DNA of 64,000 nt from Pseudomonas paralcaligenes (GTDB taxonomy: Bacteria > Pseudomonadota > Gammaproteobacteria > Pseudomonadales > Pseudomonadaceae), in assembly GCF_019655855.1 (NCBI RefSeq), contig NZ_BPFX01000017.1, forward strand, positions 1 through 64,000, written 5' to 3'. The translations under genes were made by a program, and so were the position numbers. Below the pieces are notes generated by a model that was not told where the DNA came from, did not search any database, and worked only from the letters and a program-made list of their open reading frames with translations. Positions 8,370 to 19,500 of this stretch are shown in pieces (the stretch's first letter is position 1; each line of letters starts with the position of its first letter).

Positions 8370-9794
8370 GTGGCCGAACTCCCACTGGTAATTGATCTGG
8401 ACGGAACCCTGCTCCGCTCCGATATGCTGCACGAGGCCAGCCTTCGCTTCGCCAAGCGCAGCCCGTGGCGTGTCGCTTCGCTGTTCGGCTGGCTGACTCG
8501 TGGCAAGGCATACCTGAAGGAGCAGCTGGCCCGGCAAACGCCTTTCGAAGTGGAGCATCTGCCCTACAACCCGGAAGTGATCGAGCTGATCGAACAGCAT
8601 CGCTCAAGAGGCACGCCGGTAGTGCTGGCAACCGCGACGCATCGGCTGCATGCGGAAAAGATCGCCGCTCATCTCCAGGTCTTCGACCGGGTGTTCGCCA
8701 CCGAACACGACTGCAACCTGGGCGCAAGAGCCAAGCGTGACCTGCTGGTACGCGAATACGGGGAAAAAGGCTTCGATTATGCCGGCAATGCCCACGCGGA
8801 TCTTTTCGTATGGGCCTCGGCAAATCGGGCCTATGTCGTTCAACCACACTCGGGGGTGGAGCGCAGGGCCAAGGCATTGGGCAACGTCGCCCGGGTTTTC
8901 AAAAGCGACGACAGTTCGTTGAAGAACTGGCTGAGAGCCTTGCGACTCCATCAATGGCTGAAGAACCTGCTGCTTTTCGTACCGTTCTTCGCCGCCCATC
9001 TGGCCGACGATCCGCAGAAGCTCGTGCAAGTGGCTCTCGCGTTTCTGCTGTTCGGCCTATGCGCTTCCAGCGTATACATCCTCAACGATCTGCTCGACAT
9101 CGACGACGATCGGCGCCACCCGCGAAAATGCATGCGTCCCTTCGCGGCCGGCAAGCTCTCCATACACGCCGGCCTGCTGGCCTTTCCCGTCCTGCTTACA
9201 GCTGCCTTCGCCGGAGCCTGGCTGCTGCTACCGCCCCCGTTCAGCATCGCGATGCTCGCCTACTACCTGCTGACCCTGGCCTATTCCCTGGGGTTGAAGC
9301 GCGTCATGGCGGTCGACGTCATCACCCTCGGCCTGCTGTACACCCTAAGGATAATCGCGGGGGCTTTCGCCCTTGGCCTGCAGCCCACCTTCTGGATGCT
9401 GGCATTTTCCCTGTTCATATTCCTGAGCCTGGCCCTGATCAAACGTTATGCGGAACTTCGCGAGGCACGGGAGCTTGGCAAGACGGAACAGGTATCGGGA
9501 AGGGGCTACTACCCCTCGGATCTGGAGATGATTTCGTCCATCGGGACGACCTCTGGCTATCTCTCGGTTCTGGTCCTGGCGCTGTACATCGAGGAGATAT
9601 CCCATACCGCCCTCTATCGTCACCCGGCACTCATCTGGCTGACCTGCCCCCTGCTCCTGTTCTGGATCAGCAGGAGCTGGTTCCTGACCCATAGAGGTCT
9701 GATGCATGACGACCCGGTGGTGTTCGCCGCGAAGGATCGGATCAGCCTGATCACCGGCGTCTTGTTCGCACTGGTTTTCTGGCTGGCGGCATGA
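8370..9794 (+). CDS. HAD-like domain fused to UbiA-family membrane prenyltransferase
   Basis: A 474-residue fusion. Residues ~5-190 are a HAD-superfamily phosphatase-like domain (DLDGTLLRSDM near the N-terminus). The remainder is a polytopic UbiA-family prenyltransferase with the aspartate-rich motif NDLLDIDDD and a second conserved stretch (YSLGLKRVMAVDV). Such fusions resemble decaprenyl-phosphate phosphoribosyltransferase-like proteins. The donor, acceptor and role here are unknown. The GTG start at 8370 is preceded by GAGGA seven bases upstream. It is transcribed away from the left synthetase and followed 132 bases later by a siderophore-interacting reductase, so it interrupts the pyoverdine genes. 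A weak PvdS-like box lies upstream. It has no known place in pyoverdine synthesis. Confidence 0.85.
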   Translation: MAELPLVIDLDGTLLRSDMLHEASLRFAKRSPWRVASLFGWLTRGKAYLKEQLARQTPFEVEHLPYNPEVIELIEQHRSRGTPVVLATATHRLHAEKIAAHLQVFDRVFATEHDCNLGARAKRDLLVREYGEKGFDYAGNAHADLFVWASANRAYVVQPHSGVERRAKALGNVARVFKSDDSSLKNWLRALRLHQWLKNLLLFVPFFAAHLADDPQKLVQVALAFLLFGLCASSVYILNDLLDIDDDRRHPRKCMRPFAAGKLSIHAGLLAFPVLLTAAFAGAWLLLPPPFSIAMLAYYLLTLAYSLGLKRVMAVDVITLGLLYTLRIIAGAFALGLQPTFWMLAFSLFIFLSLALIKRYAELREARELGKTEQVSGRGYYPSDLEMISSIGTTSGYLSVLVLALYIEEISHTALYRHPALIWLTCPLLLFWISRSWFLTHRGLMHDDPVVFAAKDRISLITGVLFALVFWLAA

Positions 9795-9926
9795 AGGCCC
9801 GCGACTCCTGGGGTACATCCCTGGCGGACGCCTGACCATCGGCAAGCCAAACCCGCTACTCGCGTGTTTATTTACCAAGGCCCGGAGCGTCCATTTCCTG
9901 AGCACAACCTTGAAACAGGCACAGCC

Positions 9927-10892
9927 ATGTCCATTTCCAATGTCGTCACCCGCAACCTGCGCCGACTTGCACAACACACCGGGCTCGCCAAGCCTTCCAG
10001 CTACCGGATCTTCGATATCGAAGTGAAGGAACGGCTTGCCTTGAGCCCCGCCCTGGTTCGACTTACCTTCAGTGGCCCGGAGGTCGACCGGACACGGACC
10101 CTTGCCGCGGACCAGCGCATCAAGCTGTTCTTCCCCTCTGCGGACGGCAGCCCGCCGGCCCTGCCTCTGGAGGCCGACTGGCACAGAGCATCGCGCAGCC
10201 TGCCTGCAGATCGCCGGCCACCCATGCGCACCTACACCATCCGCAGCCTGCGTCCAGAAATGAAGGAAGTGGACGTGGATTTCGTACTGCACGGCGAGAC
10301 CGGCCCCGCCTCCGCCTGGGCCACCCATGCCCGCCCAGGAGACCGCCTGCAGATGGTGGCGCCGGATCTCCGCTATCCGGGCGATCCGGGCGGCTACGAA
10401 TGGCGCCCGCCAGCCGAGGTTCGCCATGTCTTGCTGATCGGCGACGAAACGGCGCTGCCGGCCATCGCCGGCATCATCGAGAAGCTGGCAGAGCGCCAGG
10501 ATGCCCCGGTGGTACAGGCCTTCCTGGAAATTCCAACCGAGCAGGACGCCCTGCCATTGACCTGCGGCCCGTTGACCCGACTGTACTGGCTGCCACGCGC
10601 GGAAACGGGAGCAAGGCACGGAGCCAGGATGATCGAGGCCGCCCACGAATTGGCTACGCTGCCCAGCTCGGCACCACGCGAGGAGAACTGGATGCCGCTG
10701 GATCAGGTGGATATCGACCGGGAGCTGCCCTGGGAGCTGGCCAGCCCCGTCGACACGGCGTTCTATGCCTGGGTGGCGGGCGAGTCGGCGGCGGTGATGT
10801 CGATTCGTCGCCACTTCATCGGAGAGCTGGGTCTGGATCGCCGCGCGTCCAGCTTCATGGGCTATTGGCGATATGGAAAAGTGCTGGGCTAG
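9927..10892 (+). CDS. Siderophore-interacting protein, FAD-dependent ferric-siderophore reductase
   Basis: A 321-residue cytoplasmic flavoprotein of the SIP/ViuB family. The FAD-binding beta-barrel is at about 30-150, with the flavin motif RTYTIRSLRPE. The C-terminal NAD(P)H-like domain has the SIP signature GDETALPAI and ends with the conserved family tail (SFMGYWRYGK). Family members reduce Fe(III)-siderophores to release iron. ATG 9927 is chosen because MSISN starts the conserved body; an upstream in-frame ATG at 9864 would add 21 unconserved residues. It faces pvdG convergently across a stem-loop terminator. P. aeruginosa releases pyoverdine iron in the periplasm with the Fpv system, so a SIP beside pvd genes may serve another siderophore or an alternative route. 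Confidence 0.9.
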   Translation: MSISNVVTRNLRRLAQHTGLAKPSSYRIFDIEVKERLALSPALVRLTFSGPEVDRTRTLAADQRIKLFFPSADGSPPALPLEADWHRASRSLPADRRPPMRTYTIRSLRPEMKEVDVDFVLHGETGPASAWATHARPGDRLQMVAPDLRYPGDPGGYEWRPPAEVRHVLLIGDETALPAIAGIIEKLAERQDAPVVQAFLEIPTEQDALPLTCGPLTRLYWLPRAETGARHGARMIEAAHELATLPSSAPREENWMPLDQVDIDRELPWELASPVDTAFYAWVAGESAAVMSIRRHFIGELGLDRRASSFMGYWRYGKVLG

Positions 10893-10899
10893 CAGCATT

Positions 10900-10931
10900 G
10901 CGGCTGGCGGATACCCTCCAGCGCCAGCCGC
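10900..10931. terminator. Bidirectional terminator between SIP and pvdG
   Basis: Perfect 10-bp stem GCGGCTGGCG/CGCCAGCCGC (10900-10909, 10922-10931) with a 12-base loop, followed by TTTCT on the plus strand. It lies in the 45-base gap between convergent stop codons. Confidence 0.7.
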
Positions 10932-10937
10932 TTTCTG

Positions 10938-11690
10938 TCAACCCCAGACGCCCGCCAACATGGCGGAGCGGGGTTGAATACGGCGCAGGTGAACGCTCAG
11001 GTTGCTCCTGATCAGTTTCAGGACCCGGCTCTCATGTTCGTGAATGAAGAAGTGCCCACCCGCGATCATGTCCAGCGAGAAGCCGGTGGCGGTCTCGTCC
11101 TGCCAAGCCAGCAGCTGCTCCATGCTGCTCTTGTCTTCCTTGCCGCCCAGCACGTGGATCGGCAGTTCGAGACGCGGCCGATGCCGGTACTGGTAGCGCC
11201 CGCACATCAGGAAGTCGGCGCGCAGGATCGGCAGGGTCAGGCCCATCAGTTCGTCGTTGGCGAGAACCTCTTCCGGCGTACCCTGCAGGTCGCGCAGTTC
11301 GGCGACCAGTTCCGCGTCGCTCTTGGGTTGCGAATAGTCCTTTTCGTAGTCCTCGCGCCGGGTCGGCGCCGCCGTGCCGGAGGCTAGCAGCGCCAACGGC
11401 GCCGAACAGCCCCGATCACGCAGGGCATGGGCGATCTCGAAGGCCAGCAGCGCGCCGAGGCTATGTCCGAACAGCGCGTAGGGCTGCCCCAGGCGCGGCG
11501 CCAGCTCGCCAGCCAGTTGCCGGGCCAGGGCGTGCATGTCGGTCTGCAGCGGTTCGCCGAGGCGCGCACCGCGCCCCGGCAGTTCCACCGGCCGCACCTC
11601 CAGCCAGTCCGGTAGGCTGCGCCGCCAGCGGCTGTAGACCATGGCGCTGGCGCCGGAGTACGGCAGGCAGAACAGGTTCAGTTTCGACAC
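10938..11690 (-). CDS. pvdG: Pyoverdine thioesterase PvdG (type II)
   Basis: A 250-residue alpha/beta-hydrolase thioesterase of the kind that accompanies siderophore synthetases and probably clears misprimed carrier domains. The nucleophile motif is FGHSLGA (Ser near residue 95). An acidic residue follows in GGKEDKSS and the catalytic His is in GGHFFIHE. The N-terminus LFCLPYSGASAMVY is typical of type II thioesterases. The GTG at 11690 (VSKLNLFCLPYSG) is chosen because it has TGAGG at suitable spacing and gives the family length; P. aeruginosa PvdG is about 254 residues. A longer open frame upstream only overlaps mbtH in another frame. The gap to mbtH is 11 bases, so the two are co-transcribed. 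Confidence 0.93.
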   Translation of the reverse strand: MSKLNLFCLPYSGASAMVYSRWRRSLPDWLEVRPVELPGRGARLGEPLQTDMHALARQLAGELAPRLGQPYALFGHSLGALLAFEIAHALRDRGCSAPLALLASGTAAPTRREDYEKDYSQPKSDAELVAELRDLQGTPEEVLANDELMGLTLPILRADFLMCGRYQYRHRPRLELPIHVLGGKEDKSSMEQLLAWQDETATGFSLDMIAGGHFFIHEHESRVLKLIRSNLSVHLRRIQPRSAMLAGVWG

Positions 11691-11701
11691 GGTCGGCGAC
11701 C

Positions 11702-11944
11702 TCAGTTGACGGCGGCGCCTTCGCGCTCCTTGGCCATCGCCTCCATCTTGATGCGCAGGCTCAGGGGACGCATGTCGGTCCACACCTCTTCGATGTAGGC
11801 CAGGCACTCCTTCTTGAAGCCGCTCTTGCCCGCCTTGCGCCAGCCCTTGGGAATCTCCTTGTAGTCCGGCCAGATGGAGTACTGCTCCTCGTGGTTGACG
11901 ACGACCTGGAAGAGGATGTCCTCGCGATCGAAAACGGAAGTCAT
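11702..11944 (-). CDS. MbtH-like protein, NRPS adenylation-domain helper
   Basis: An 80-residue MbtH-family protein. It carries the family signature [19 protein letters not shown], then [15 protein letters not shown] with the conserved tryptophans. MbtH-like proteins bind adenylation domains and are needed for folding or activity of some of them. The P. aeruginosa counterpart (PA2412) sits in the pyoverdine locus and influences pyoverdine production. It lies between pvdH and pvdG. A PvdS-type box with one mismatch overlaps the end of pvdH about 60 bases upstream of its ATG, so mbtH-pvdG may be transcribed separately from pvdH. The length is normal and the assignment is firm; its actual partners (PvdL, the left synthetase) are inferred. 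Confidence 0.95.
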   Translation of the reverse strand: MTSVFDREDILFQVVVNHEEQYSIWPDYKEIPKGWRKAGKSGFKKECLAYIEEVWTDMRPLSLRIKMEAMAKEREGAAVN

Positions 11945-12003
11945 GGCGTGTGTCCTTGTGTGCGTTGGATCGGGAATGCCCCTGCAAGGGCTCGTACGGA
12001 ACA

Positions 12004-12027
12004 ACGTATGGAGGCGTCGGGAAATTA
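12004..12027 (-). promoter_or_regulatory. Probable PvdS box before mbtH-pvdG, overlapping the pvdH stop
   Basis: On the minus strand TAATT (one mismatch to TAAAT), 16 bases, CGT. The -35 part overlaps the pvdH stop codon (12025-12027). It is ~60 bases from the mbtH ATG and has the same variant and spacing as the box before pvdL. Confidence 0.6.
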
Positions 12028-13419
12028 GCCGGCGGCGAGCGCCGCCGACACCGCGCGGGCGAAGATGTCCGCCACCTGCTCGACCTCCTCGTGGGTGATG
12101 ATCAGCGGCGGCAGGAATCGCACCACGCTGCCGTGGCGGCCACCCAGTTCGAGGATCAGCCCGCGCTTCAGGCATTCGCGCTGGATCGCCGAGGCCAGGG
12201 CCGGGTGGTACGGCGGATGGCCGAGGGTATCCGGCACCCCGGCCGGGTCGACGATCTCCACGCCGAGCATCAGCCCTCGCCCGCGCACGTCGCCCAGTTG
12301 CGGGTGAATCCGCTGCACCGCCTGCAGGCATTCGCGCAGGTACTGGCCGACCTGCTCCGCATGCCGCGCCAGATCATGCTCCTGGAGATAGCGGATCACC
12401 GCCGAGCCGGCGGCCATGGCCATCTGGTTGCCACGGAAGGTGCCGGCATGGGCGCCGGGCTGCCATTTGTCCAGCCAGTCCTGGTAGACCACCACGGACA
12501 GCGGCAGGCTGCCGCCGATGGCCTTGGACAGCACCACCACGTCCGGCACGATGTGCGCGTGTTCGAATGCGAACATCCGCCCGGTGCGGGCGAAGCCGGT
12601 CTGGATTTCGTCGATGATCAGCGGGATACCGGCCCGCGCGGTAATCTCGCGCAGGCCGCGCAGCCAGGTGTCGGCCGCCGGGATCACGCCCGCCTCGCCC
12701 TGCACCGCCTCGACGATCACCGCCGCCGGCGGCTGCACGCCGCCTTCCGGGTCGTCGAGCAGGTTGGCGATGTAGTGCAGTCCCACCTGTACGCCCTGCT
12801 CGCCCCCCAGCCCGAACGGGCAGCGGTAGTCGTAGGGGAACGGCAGGAACTGCACGCCGTGGCTGAGCAGCGAGCCAAGCGGCGTCTTGGCCTTGAGGTT
12901 GCCCATCAGCCCCAACGCGCCCTGGCTCATGCCGTGGTAGCCGCCCTGGAAGGCCAGCACCGTGCTGCGCCCGGTGGCGGTGCGCACCAGTTTGAGCGCC
13001 GCCTCCACCGCGTCGGTGCCGGTCGGGCCGCAGAACTGGACCTTGGCCTGGCGGGCGAATTCCGCCGGCAGCACGCCGAACAGGTCCTGGACGAACTGGT
13101 CCTTGACCGGCGTGGTGAGGTCCAGGGTGTGCAGCGGCAGTTCGTCGGCCAGCACCTGGCGGATCGCTTCGACCACCACCGGGTGGTTGTGGCCCAGCGC
13201 CAGGGTGCCGGCGCCGGCCAGGCAGTCGATGAAGCGCCGCCCCTCGACGTCCTCTACATGTATGCCGCGGGCGCGCTTGAGCGCCAGGGGAATCCGCCGC
13301 GGATAGCTGCGGGCGTTGGATTCCTGCCGGGCCTGGCGGGCCAGCAGCGGGTTCTCGTCGAACCCGTAGAGTGACTCCGCTTCTACCGGTGCCTCGATTT
13401 CCGCTACCGCGATGTTCAT
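12025..13419 (-). CDS. pvdH: L-2,4-diaminobutyrate:2-oxoglutarate aminotransferase PvdH
   Basis: A PLP-dependent class III aminotransferase of 464 residues that makes L-2,4-diaminobutyrate from aspartate semialdehyde with an amino donor. Dab is the substrate of the third PvdL module. Motifs seen are [37 protein letters not shown] in the cofactor region, [13 protein letters not shown] and the PLP lysine in [11 protein letters not shown] 13419 is chosen because GGAGAG lies eight bases upstream; a TTG at 13443 would add eight residues. Family length is about 469. It lies 101 bases downstream of pvdL, with a perfect palindrome between them, and no PvdS box is visible there, so it is probably read through from pvdL. 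Confidence 0.95.
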   Translation of the reverse strand: MNIAVAEIEAPVEAESLYGFDENPLLARQARQESNARSYPRRIPLALKRARGIHVEDVEGRRFIDCLAGAGTLALGHNHPVVVEAIRQVLADELPLHTLDLTTPVKDQFVQDLFGVLPAEFARQAKVQFCGPTGTDAVEAALKLVRTATGRSTVLAFQGGYHGMSQGALGLMGNLKAKTPLGSLLSHGVQFLPFPYDYRCPFGLGGEQGVQVGLHYIANLLDDPEGGVQPPAAVIVEAVQGEAGVIPAADTWLRGLREITARAGIPLIIDEIQTGFARTGRMFAFEHAHIVPDVVVLSKAIGGSLPLSVVVYQDWLDKWQPGAHAGTFRGNQMAMAAGSAVIRYLQEHDLARHAEQVGQYLRECLQAVQRIHPQLGDVRGRGLMLGVEIVDPAGVPDTLGHPPYHPALASAIQRECLKRGLILELGGRHGSVVRFLPPLIITHEEVEQVADIFARAVSAALAAG

Positions 13420-13466
13420 GGTTCTACTCTCCGTGACAAGCAATGGGCTTGGTCAAACATGCTTTC

Positions 13467-13513
13467 GTGGGAGCGGCCTTGGCCGCGAAGTTCGCGGCCA
13501 AGGCCGCTCCCAC
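13467..13513. repeat. REP-like perfect palindrome between pvdL and pvdH
   Basis: Two perfect 23-base arms (13467-13489 and 13491-13513) around one base, beginning GTGGGAGCGGCC and ending GGCCGCTCCCAC. The GGGAGCGGCC...GGCCGCGAA style is that of Pseudomonas repetitive extragenic palindromes. There is no U-tract, so it is probably not a simple terminator; it may stabilise or attenuate the pvdL-pvdH message. Confidence 0.8.
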
Positions 13514-13520
13514 AGGATCA

Positions 13521-16500
13521 TCACAGCGCCTCCAGGCGCGACATCAGGTCATCGAGGCGGCTGGCCTTCTGCTCTGTGAGGGCCGCGCCCTCCAGCGACT
13601 CGATGTAGCCGGCCAGTTCGCCCACCGTGCTGCACTCGAACATCGCCCGCAGCGGTACATTGCGCTGCAGCGCCTTCTGCACCCGCGAGGCGATCTGGGT
13701 GGCCAGCAGGGAATGCCCGCCCAGCTCGAAGAAGTTGTCGTGCACGCCGACCCGCTCCACCTTGAGCACGCCCGCCCAGATGTCCGCCAGGGTCTGCTCC
13801 AGTTCGTTGCGCGGCGCCTGGTAGGCCTGCCCGCGCAGCTGGCCGATTTCCAGGGCGGGCAGCGCGCGCCGGTCGAGCTTGCCGTTGGCGCTTCGCGGCA
13901 GGGCCTCCAGCAGCAGCCAGTGCAGCGGCACCATGTAGTCCGGCAACGCGGCTCGCAGGTGCTGCTTGACGCGCTCGAACAGCTCGCCCTGCTCCACCGG
14001 CGCGGTGACCGGGGAGGCGTCGAGAATCCGCGGATCGCTCGCCACCAGGTAACCGACCAGGTACTTGCCGTTCGGTCCTTCCTGCACCGCCACGGCGCCC
14101 TCGCGGACGTCCGCCTGCTCGTGCAGGCGCGCCTCGATCTCGCCCAGCTCGATGCGGAAGCCGCGGATCTTCACCTGGTGATCGATGCGCCCGACGTACT
14201 CCAGCACGCCATCGGCGCGCCGCCGCGCCAGGTCACCGCTGCGGTACAGGCGCTCGCCAGGCTCGCGGGCGAAGGGATTGGGCAGGAATGCCTGGGCGGT
14301 GCGCAGCGGGTCGCCGACATAGCCGCGACCGACGCCAGTGCCGGCGATGCACAGTTCACCCACCGCGCCGACCGGCGCCAGCTCCAGCGCCTCGTCCAGC
14401 AGGTACAGGCGGTTGTTGTCGGTGGGGCTGCCGATGGGCAGGTAGCTGCCGGTGGTGGACGCCATGTCGACGTTGAAGAAGGCCACGTCGTCCGAACACT
14501 CCGCCGGCCCGTAGGCATTGACCAGCCCCACGCCCGGATAGCGGCCCAGCCACTGGCGGGCCAGCTCCCGCGGCATCGCCTCGCCGGTGGGCAGCAGCCA
14601 GCGCAGCGCGCCGAGTCCTCCCCGCTCCTCGGCGAGCATGCCCTGGATCAGCGACGGCACGCTTTCCAGCACCGTGACGCCACACTCGCGCACCAGGGAC
14701 AGCAAGGCGCCCGGGTCGTGGGCGATGGCGTTCGGCACGATCTCCACCCGGCCGCCGAACAGCGGCGCGGCGAGGAACTGCCAGACCGAGATGTCGAAAC
14801 TCTGCGAAGCAGTCTGGGCGACCGTGTCGCGCTCGTCCAGGCCCAGGTACGGCACCTTGGACAGCTGGTTGTTGAGCATCCCGGCCTGCTCGACCATCAC
14901 GCCCTTGGGCAGGCCGGTGGAGCCGGAGGTATAGATCACGTAGGCGAGGCTATCCGGCCCGGCGTAGATGCCCGGGTTGTCCGCCGGCCAGTCGCCCGCC
15001 TGCACCTCGTCCCACACCAGCAGGCGCGGGCGGCCCTGGCAGGCCAGCTCGTCCAGCAGCTCGGCCGCCTGCGCACGGCAATCCGCCGAGCACACCAGTA
15101 CCGGGGCGCGGCTGAGTTCGAGGATGCGGGTCAGGCGCTGGGCCGGATGGGCCGGGTCGAGCGGCAGGTAGCCGGCGCCGGCCTTGAAGCTGCCGACCAT
15201 CATGCCGAGCAGGTCCAGGCCACGTTCGGCCAGCAGGGCAACCGGCTGGTCGAGCCCCACGCCCTCGTTGCGCAGAGCATGGCCCAGGCGGTTGGCGCGG
15301 GCGTTCAGCTCGGCGTAGCTCCACTGCTCATCCTGGCAGCGGCCGGCGATCCGCTCGGGATGCGCCGCCACCCGCGCCTCGAACAGCCGCGCATAGCCCT
15401 GTTCCAGCGGATAGTCGCGGTCGCTGCGGTTGCAGCCCTCGATCAGGAAGGCGCGCTCGTCGTCACCCAGCAGCGGCAGCTCGGCCATGTCGCCATGGAT
15501 GCCATCGGCCAGGGCCAGCAGCAGGCGCTTGAAGTCGCCGAGCAGGCGCTCGATGGTCGGCGCGTCGAAGTAGCGCTGATCGAAGGACAGGTGCAGCCCC
15601 AGCTCGTCGCCCGGGTAGCAGACCACGGTGAGCGGGAAGTTGGTGTGGGTGCGCCCCGACTCAGAGCTGGCCCTGAGGCCCTGGGCGCGGTCCAGCACCG
15701 CGCTGTCCACCGGCGCGTTCTCGTAGACGAACAGGCTGTCGAACAGCGGCTGGCCCTTGGGCAGCTCGCTGCACTCCTGGATGTCCACCAGCGGCAGGTA
15801 TTCATACTCGCGCAGCTCCAGGTTGCGCTCCAGCAGCTCGCGCAGCCAGTCGCGCACGCTACGCCGCTCGCCCGGCAGTGGCAGGCTCAGGCGCAGCGGG
15901 ATGCTGTTGATGAACAGGCCCACGGTGCCCTGCATCTCCGGCATGCTCACCGGGCGCCCGGCCACGGTGACGCCGAAAGCCAGGTCGCGCTCGCCGCTGT
16001 AGCGGTGCAGCACCAGCGCCCAGGCCGCCTGGGCGAAGGTGTTGACGGTCAGCTGGTGGCGCTGGGCGAGTTCGCGCAGGCGCACGCCGTCGGCGGCGTC
16101 CAGCCGTGCGTGGCGGTCGCCGACACGCATGCCGCCGGTGTGCTCGCGCAGCAGCGGACGGTCGCTGGGGATGCAGGTCGGCCGCTCGAAGCCGCTCAGG
16201 TTGTCGCGCCACCAGCGGTGTGCCGCGTCCAGGTCCTGGCGCTGCAGCCAGGCGATGTAGTCGCGGTAGCGCGGCGCACCGGGCAGCACCGGCTCGCGGT
16301 TCTCGCCCAGGGCGGCGTAGATCTCCAGGAAGTCGCCCATCAGCAGGCCGCGGCACCAGGCGTCGATGAGGATGTGGTGGTTGCTCATCATGAACCAGTA
16401 GCGCGCCTCGCCCAGGCGGATCAGCCGCAGGTGGAACGGCGGCTCGCGCAGCAGCTCGAAGCCCGCCTCGCGCTCGCGCTTGTGCAGGGCCTGCAGGCGC

Positions 16501-19500
16501 TCCTCATGGCCGTCCTCGGGCAGCGCGCTCCAGTCGAGGTATTCGATGCGCGCGGCGCCCGGCTTGTGGATGACCTGCAGCATGGTCTCGCCGGCGTCCC
16601 AGGTGAACGACGCGCGCAGCGCCTCGTGGCGCGCCACCACCGCCTGCCAGGCGCGGCAGAAGCGCTGCAGGTCGAGTTCGCTGTCGATCCGGTAGCGGTC
16701 CTGCATGTAGTAGATGCCGGTGCCCGGCTCCAGCAGGGTGTGCAGCAGCAGGCCCTCCTGCATCGGGGTCAGCGGGTAGATGTCGTCGATCAGCCCGCCC
16801 GCCACCGGCAGCGCGTCGAGCTGGGCCTGGGTGAGTTGCGCCAGCGGGAAGTCGGAAGGCGTCGGCCCGCCCGCGTCCTCGTCCAGGCAGTGCTCGATCA
16901 GCCGTTGCAGCTCCTCGACGAAGCCTTCGGCCAGCGCCTGCACGGTCCGCTCCTCGTAGCGGCCGGCACCGTAGGTCCAGCGCATGCGCAGTTCGCCGCC
17001 ATAGACCTGGGCGTCGACCGACAGCCAGTTGGGCAGCGGCGCATCCTCGCCATGGGCTGCTCCGGCCGCTTCGTCGAGCGGCTGGAACAGCGCGGCACGG
17101 TCGAAGCTCTGGTCGAACTGGCCCAGGTAGTTGAAGGTGATCCGCGCCTGCGGCAGCGCGGCCATCGCCGCGCGGCTGGCGGCATCGGCCAGGTGGCGCA
17201 GCACACCGTGGCCGAGGCCCTTGTGCGGCACGCCGCGCAGCTGCTCCTTGACCGCCTTGATAGTGTCCGCCAGCGCCTCGGCGGGCTGCAGGCAGACCGG
17301 ATAGGCGCTGGTGAACCAGCCCACCGTGCGGGTCAGGTCGATGTCGTCGAACAGCGGCTCGCGGCCGTGCCCTTCCAGTTGCACCAGCACCCTGTCCCGT
17401 TCGCTCCAGCGGCACAGCACGCGAGCCAGCGCGGTCAGCAGCAGTTCGTCCACCCTCGTGCGGTAGGCCGCCGGCGCCTGTTGCAGCAGCTGGCGGGTGT
17501 ACTCGACGCCGAGCCGCAGGCTGACGCTGCGGGCGTCCCGGTAGCGGTCTTCGGCGCCGGCCCGGTCGCAGGGCAGCTCGCCGTCCTGCTCGCCGAGGTG
17601 CGCCTGCCACCAGCCCAGCTCCTCGCGCAGGGACTCGCTGGCGGCATAGGCCTCCAGCCGTTCGGCCCAGTCGCGCAGCGAGCTGGTCCGCGCCGGCAGG
17701 CCTGCGGGCTGGCCGGCCGCCAGCTGCCGGTAGCTGGCCTGCAGGTCCTCCAGCAGCACCCGCCAGGACACCCCGTCCACGGCCAGGTGGTGGATCGCCA
17801 GCAGCAGCTTCTGCCGCCCGCCTTCGTCCTCGACCAACAGGGCGCGCAGCAGCGGGCCACTCTCCAGGTCGAGACTGCGCTGGGCCTCGTCGAACAGCGC
17901 CTGGCAGTCGTCCAGATCATCCACCCGCCGTTGCCACAGCAGTCCTTCGCCACCCTCGCCCACGGCGCGGTACTCGGCCTGCCAGCGGCCGTCGACCTGG
18001 CGGAACGCCAGGCGCAGGGCGTCGTGATGGTCGTGCAGCTGTTGCAGGGCACGCTCCAGGGGAAGCGCCTCCAGGCGGACGCTGGGCGCCAGCAGCAGCG
18101 CCTGGTTCCAGTGCTGCGCGGCGGCCAGGCCCTGGCCGAAGAACCAGTGCTGGATCGGCGTCAGCGGCGTGGCGCCGGCCAGCGGACCCTGCTCGCTTGC
18201 CACCGCCTCGACCCGGCTGGCGATCCCGGCGAGGGCCTGCACCGTCTGGTGCAGGAACAGGTCGCGCGGGGTGAAATGGATGCCCGCCTGACGGGCGCGG
18301 CTGACCACTTGGATCGACAGGATCGAGTCGCCGCCCAGCTCGAAGAAGTTGTCGCCCAAACCGACCTGGCGAACGTTCAGCACCTCCTGCCAGATCGCCG
18401 CCAGCTGCCGCTCCAGTTCGTTGCGCGGCGCCAGGAAGGCCTGGCGGTCCTGCTCGGCGTCGGGCGCCGGCAGGGCGCGGCGGTCGAGCTTGCCGTTGGG
18501 GGTCAGCGGCAGGCGATCGAGCAGCACCAGATGCGCCGGCACCATGTAGTCGGGCAACTGCGCCCGCAGGTGGGTCCTGATCGACTCGCGCAGCGCCGCC
18601 CGCGCCTGCTCGTCGAGCCCCGCCGTGGCGGTCGCCAGGTAGCCGGCCAGCTGCTTGCCGGACGGCGTGTCCAGGGCCAGCACCGCCACGTCGTCCACGG
18701 CGGGATGCTCACGCAGGCGTGCCTCGATCTCGCCCAGTTCGATGCGGAAGCCGCGCACCTTGACCTGCTGGTCGATGCGACCGAGGTATTCGACCTGATT
18801 GTCGTCGCGCAGGCGCACCCGGTCGCCACTGCGGTACAGCCGCGCCCCGACAGACCCGAACGGATCAGGCACGAAGCGCTCGGCGGTCATCGCCGGACGC
18901 CGGTGGTAGCCGCGCGCCAGGCCCGCGCCGCCCAGGAACAGCTCGCCGGCGGCGCCATGGGGCAGCGGCGCCAGGTCGGCGTCGAGGATGGCGCCCCGGC
19001 GGGCGCCGACCAGGCTGCCGATCGGCACGCTGCCGGCGCCCTCTTCCAGGCGCTCCGGCGCCAGGCAGGCCAGCGGCATGACCACCGTCTCGGTCGGCCC
19101 ATAAGCGTTGAAGAAGGCCTGCGGCGCGAAGGCCGCGCGAATCCGCTGCAGGTGCTCGCCGGTCAACGCCTCGCCACCGGTGATGCACAGCCGCACCGGC
19201 AGGCGCTCGTCGCGGGTGGCCAGCCACTGGGCCAACTGGCTGCCATAGCTGGGAGTGAAGCCGAGGATGGTGACGCCCTGTTCGCGGATCAACTGGCAGA
19301 TCGACTCCGCGTCCCACTGCCCCTGCGCGCGCAGCACCACCCGCGCGCCGCACAGCAGCGGCGCGAACAGCCGCTCGCTGGCCGCATCGAAGTTGATCGA
19401 ATAGAAGTGCAGCTCGCAGTCGTCGGCGCGCATGCCGAAGCGCTCGATCACCGCCTGGCAGTGCATGGCGATCTCGCCGTGGGACACCGCCACGCCCTTG

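Noticed and set aside
9345..10898. 517-residue minus-strand frame opposite the HAD-UbiA and SIP genes
   Set aside because: Antisense of two genes with clear motifs; no domain in its own translation.
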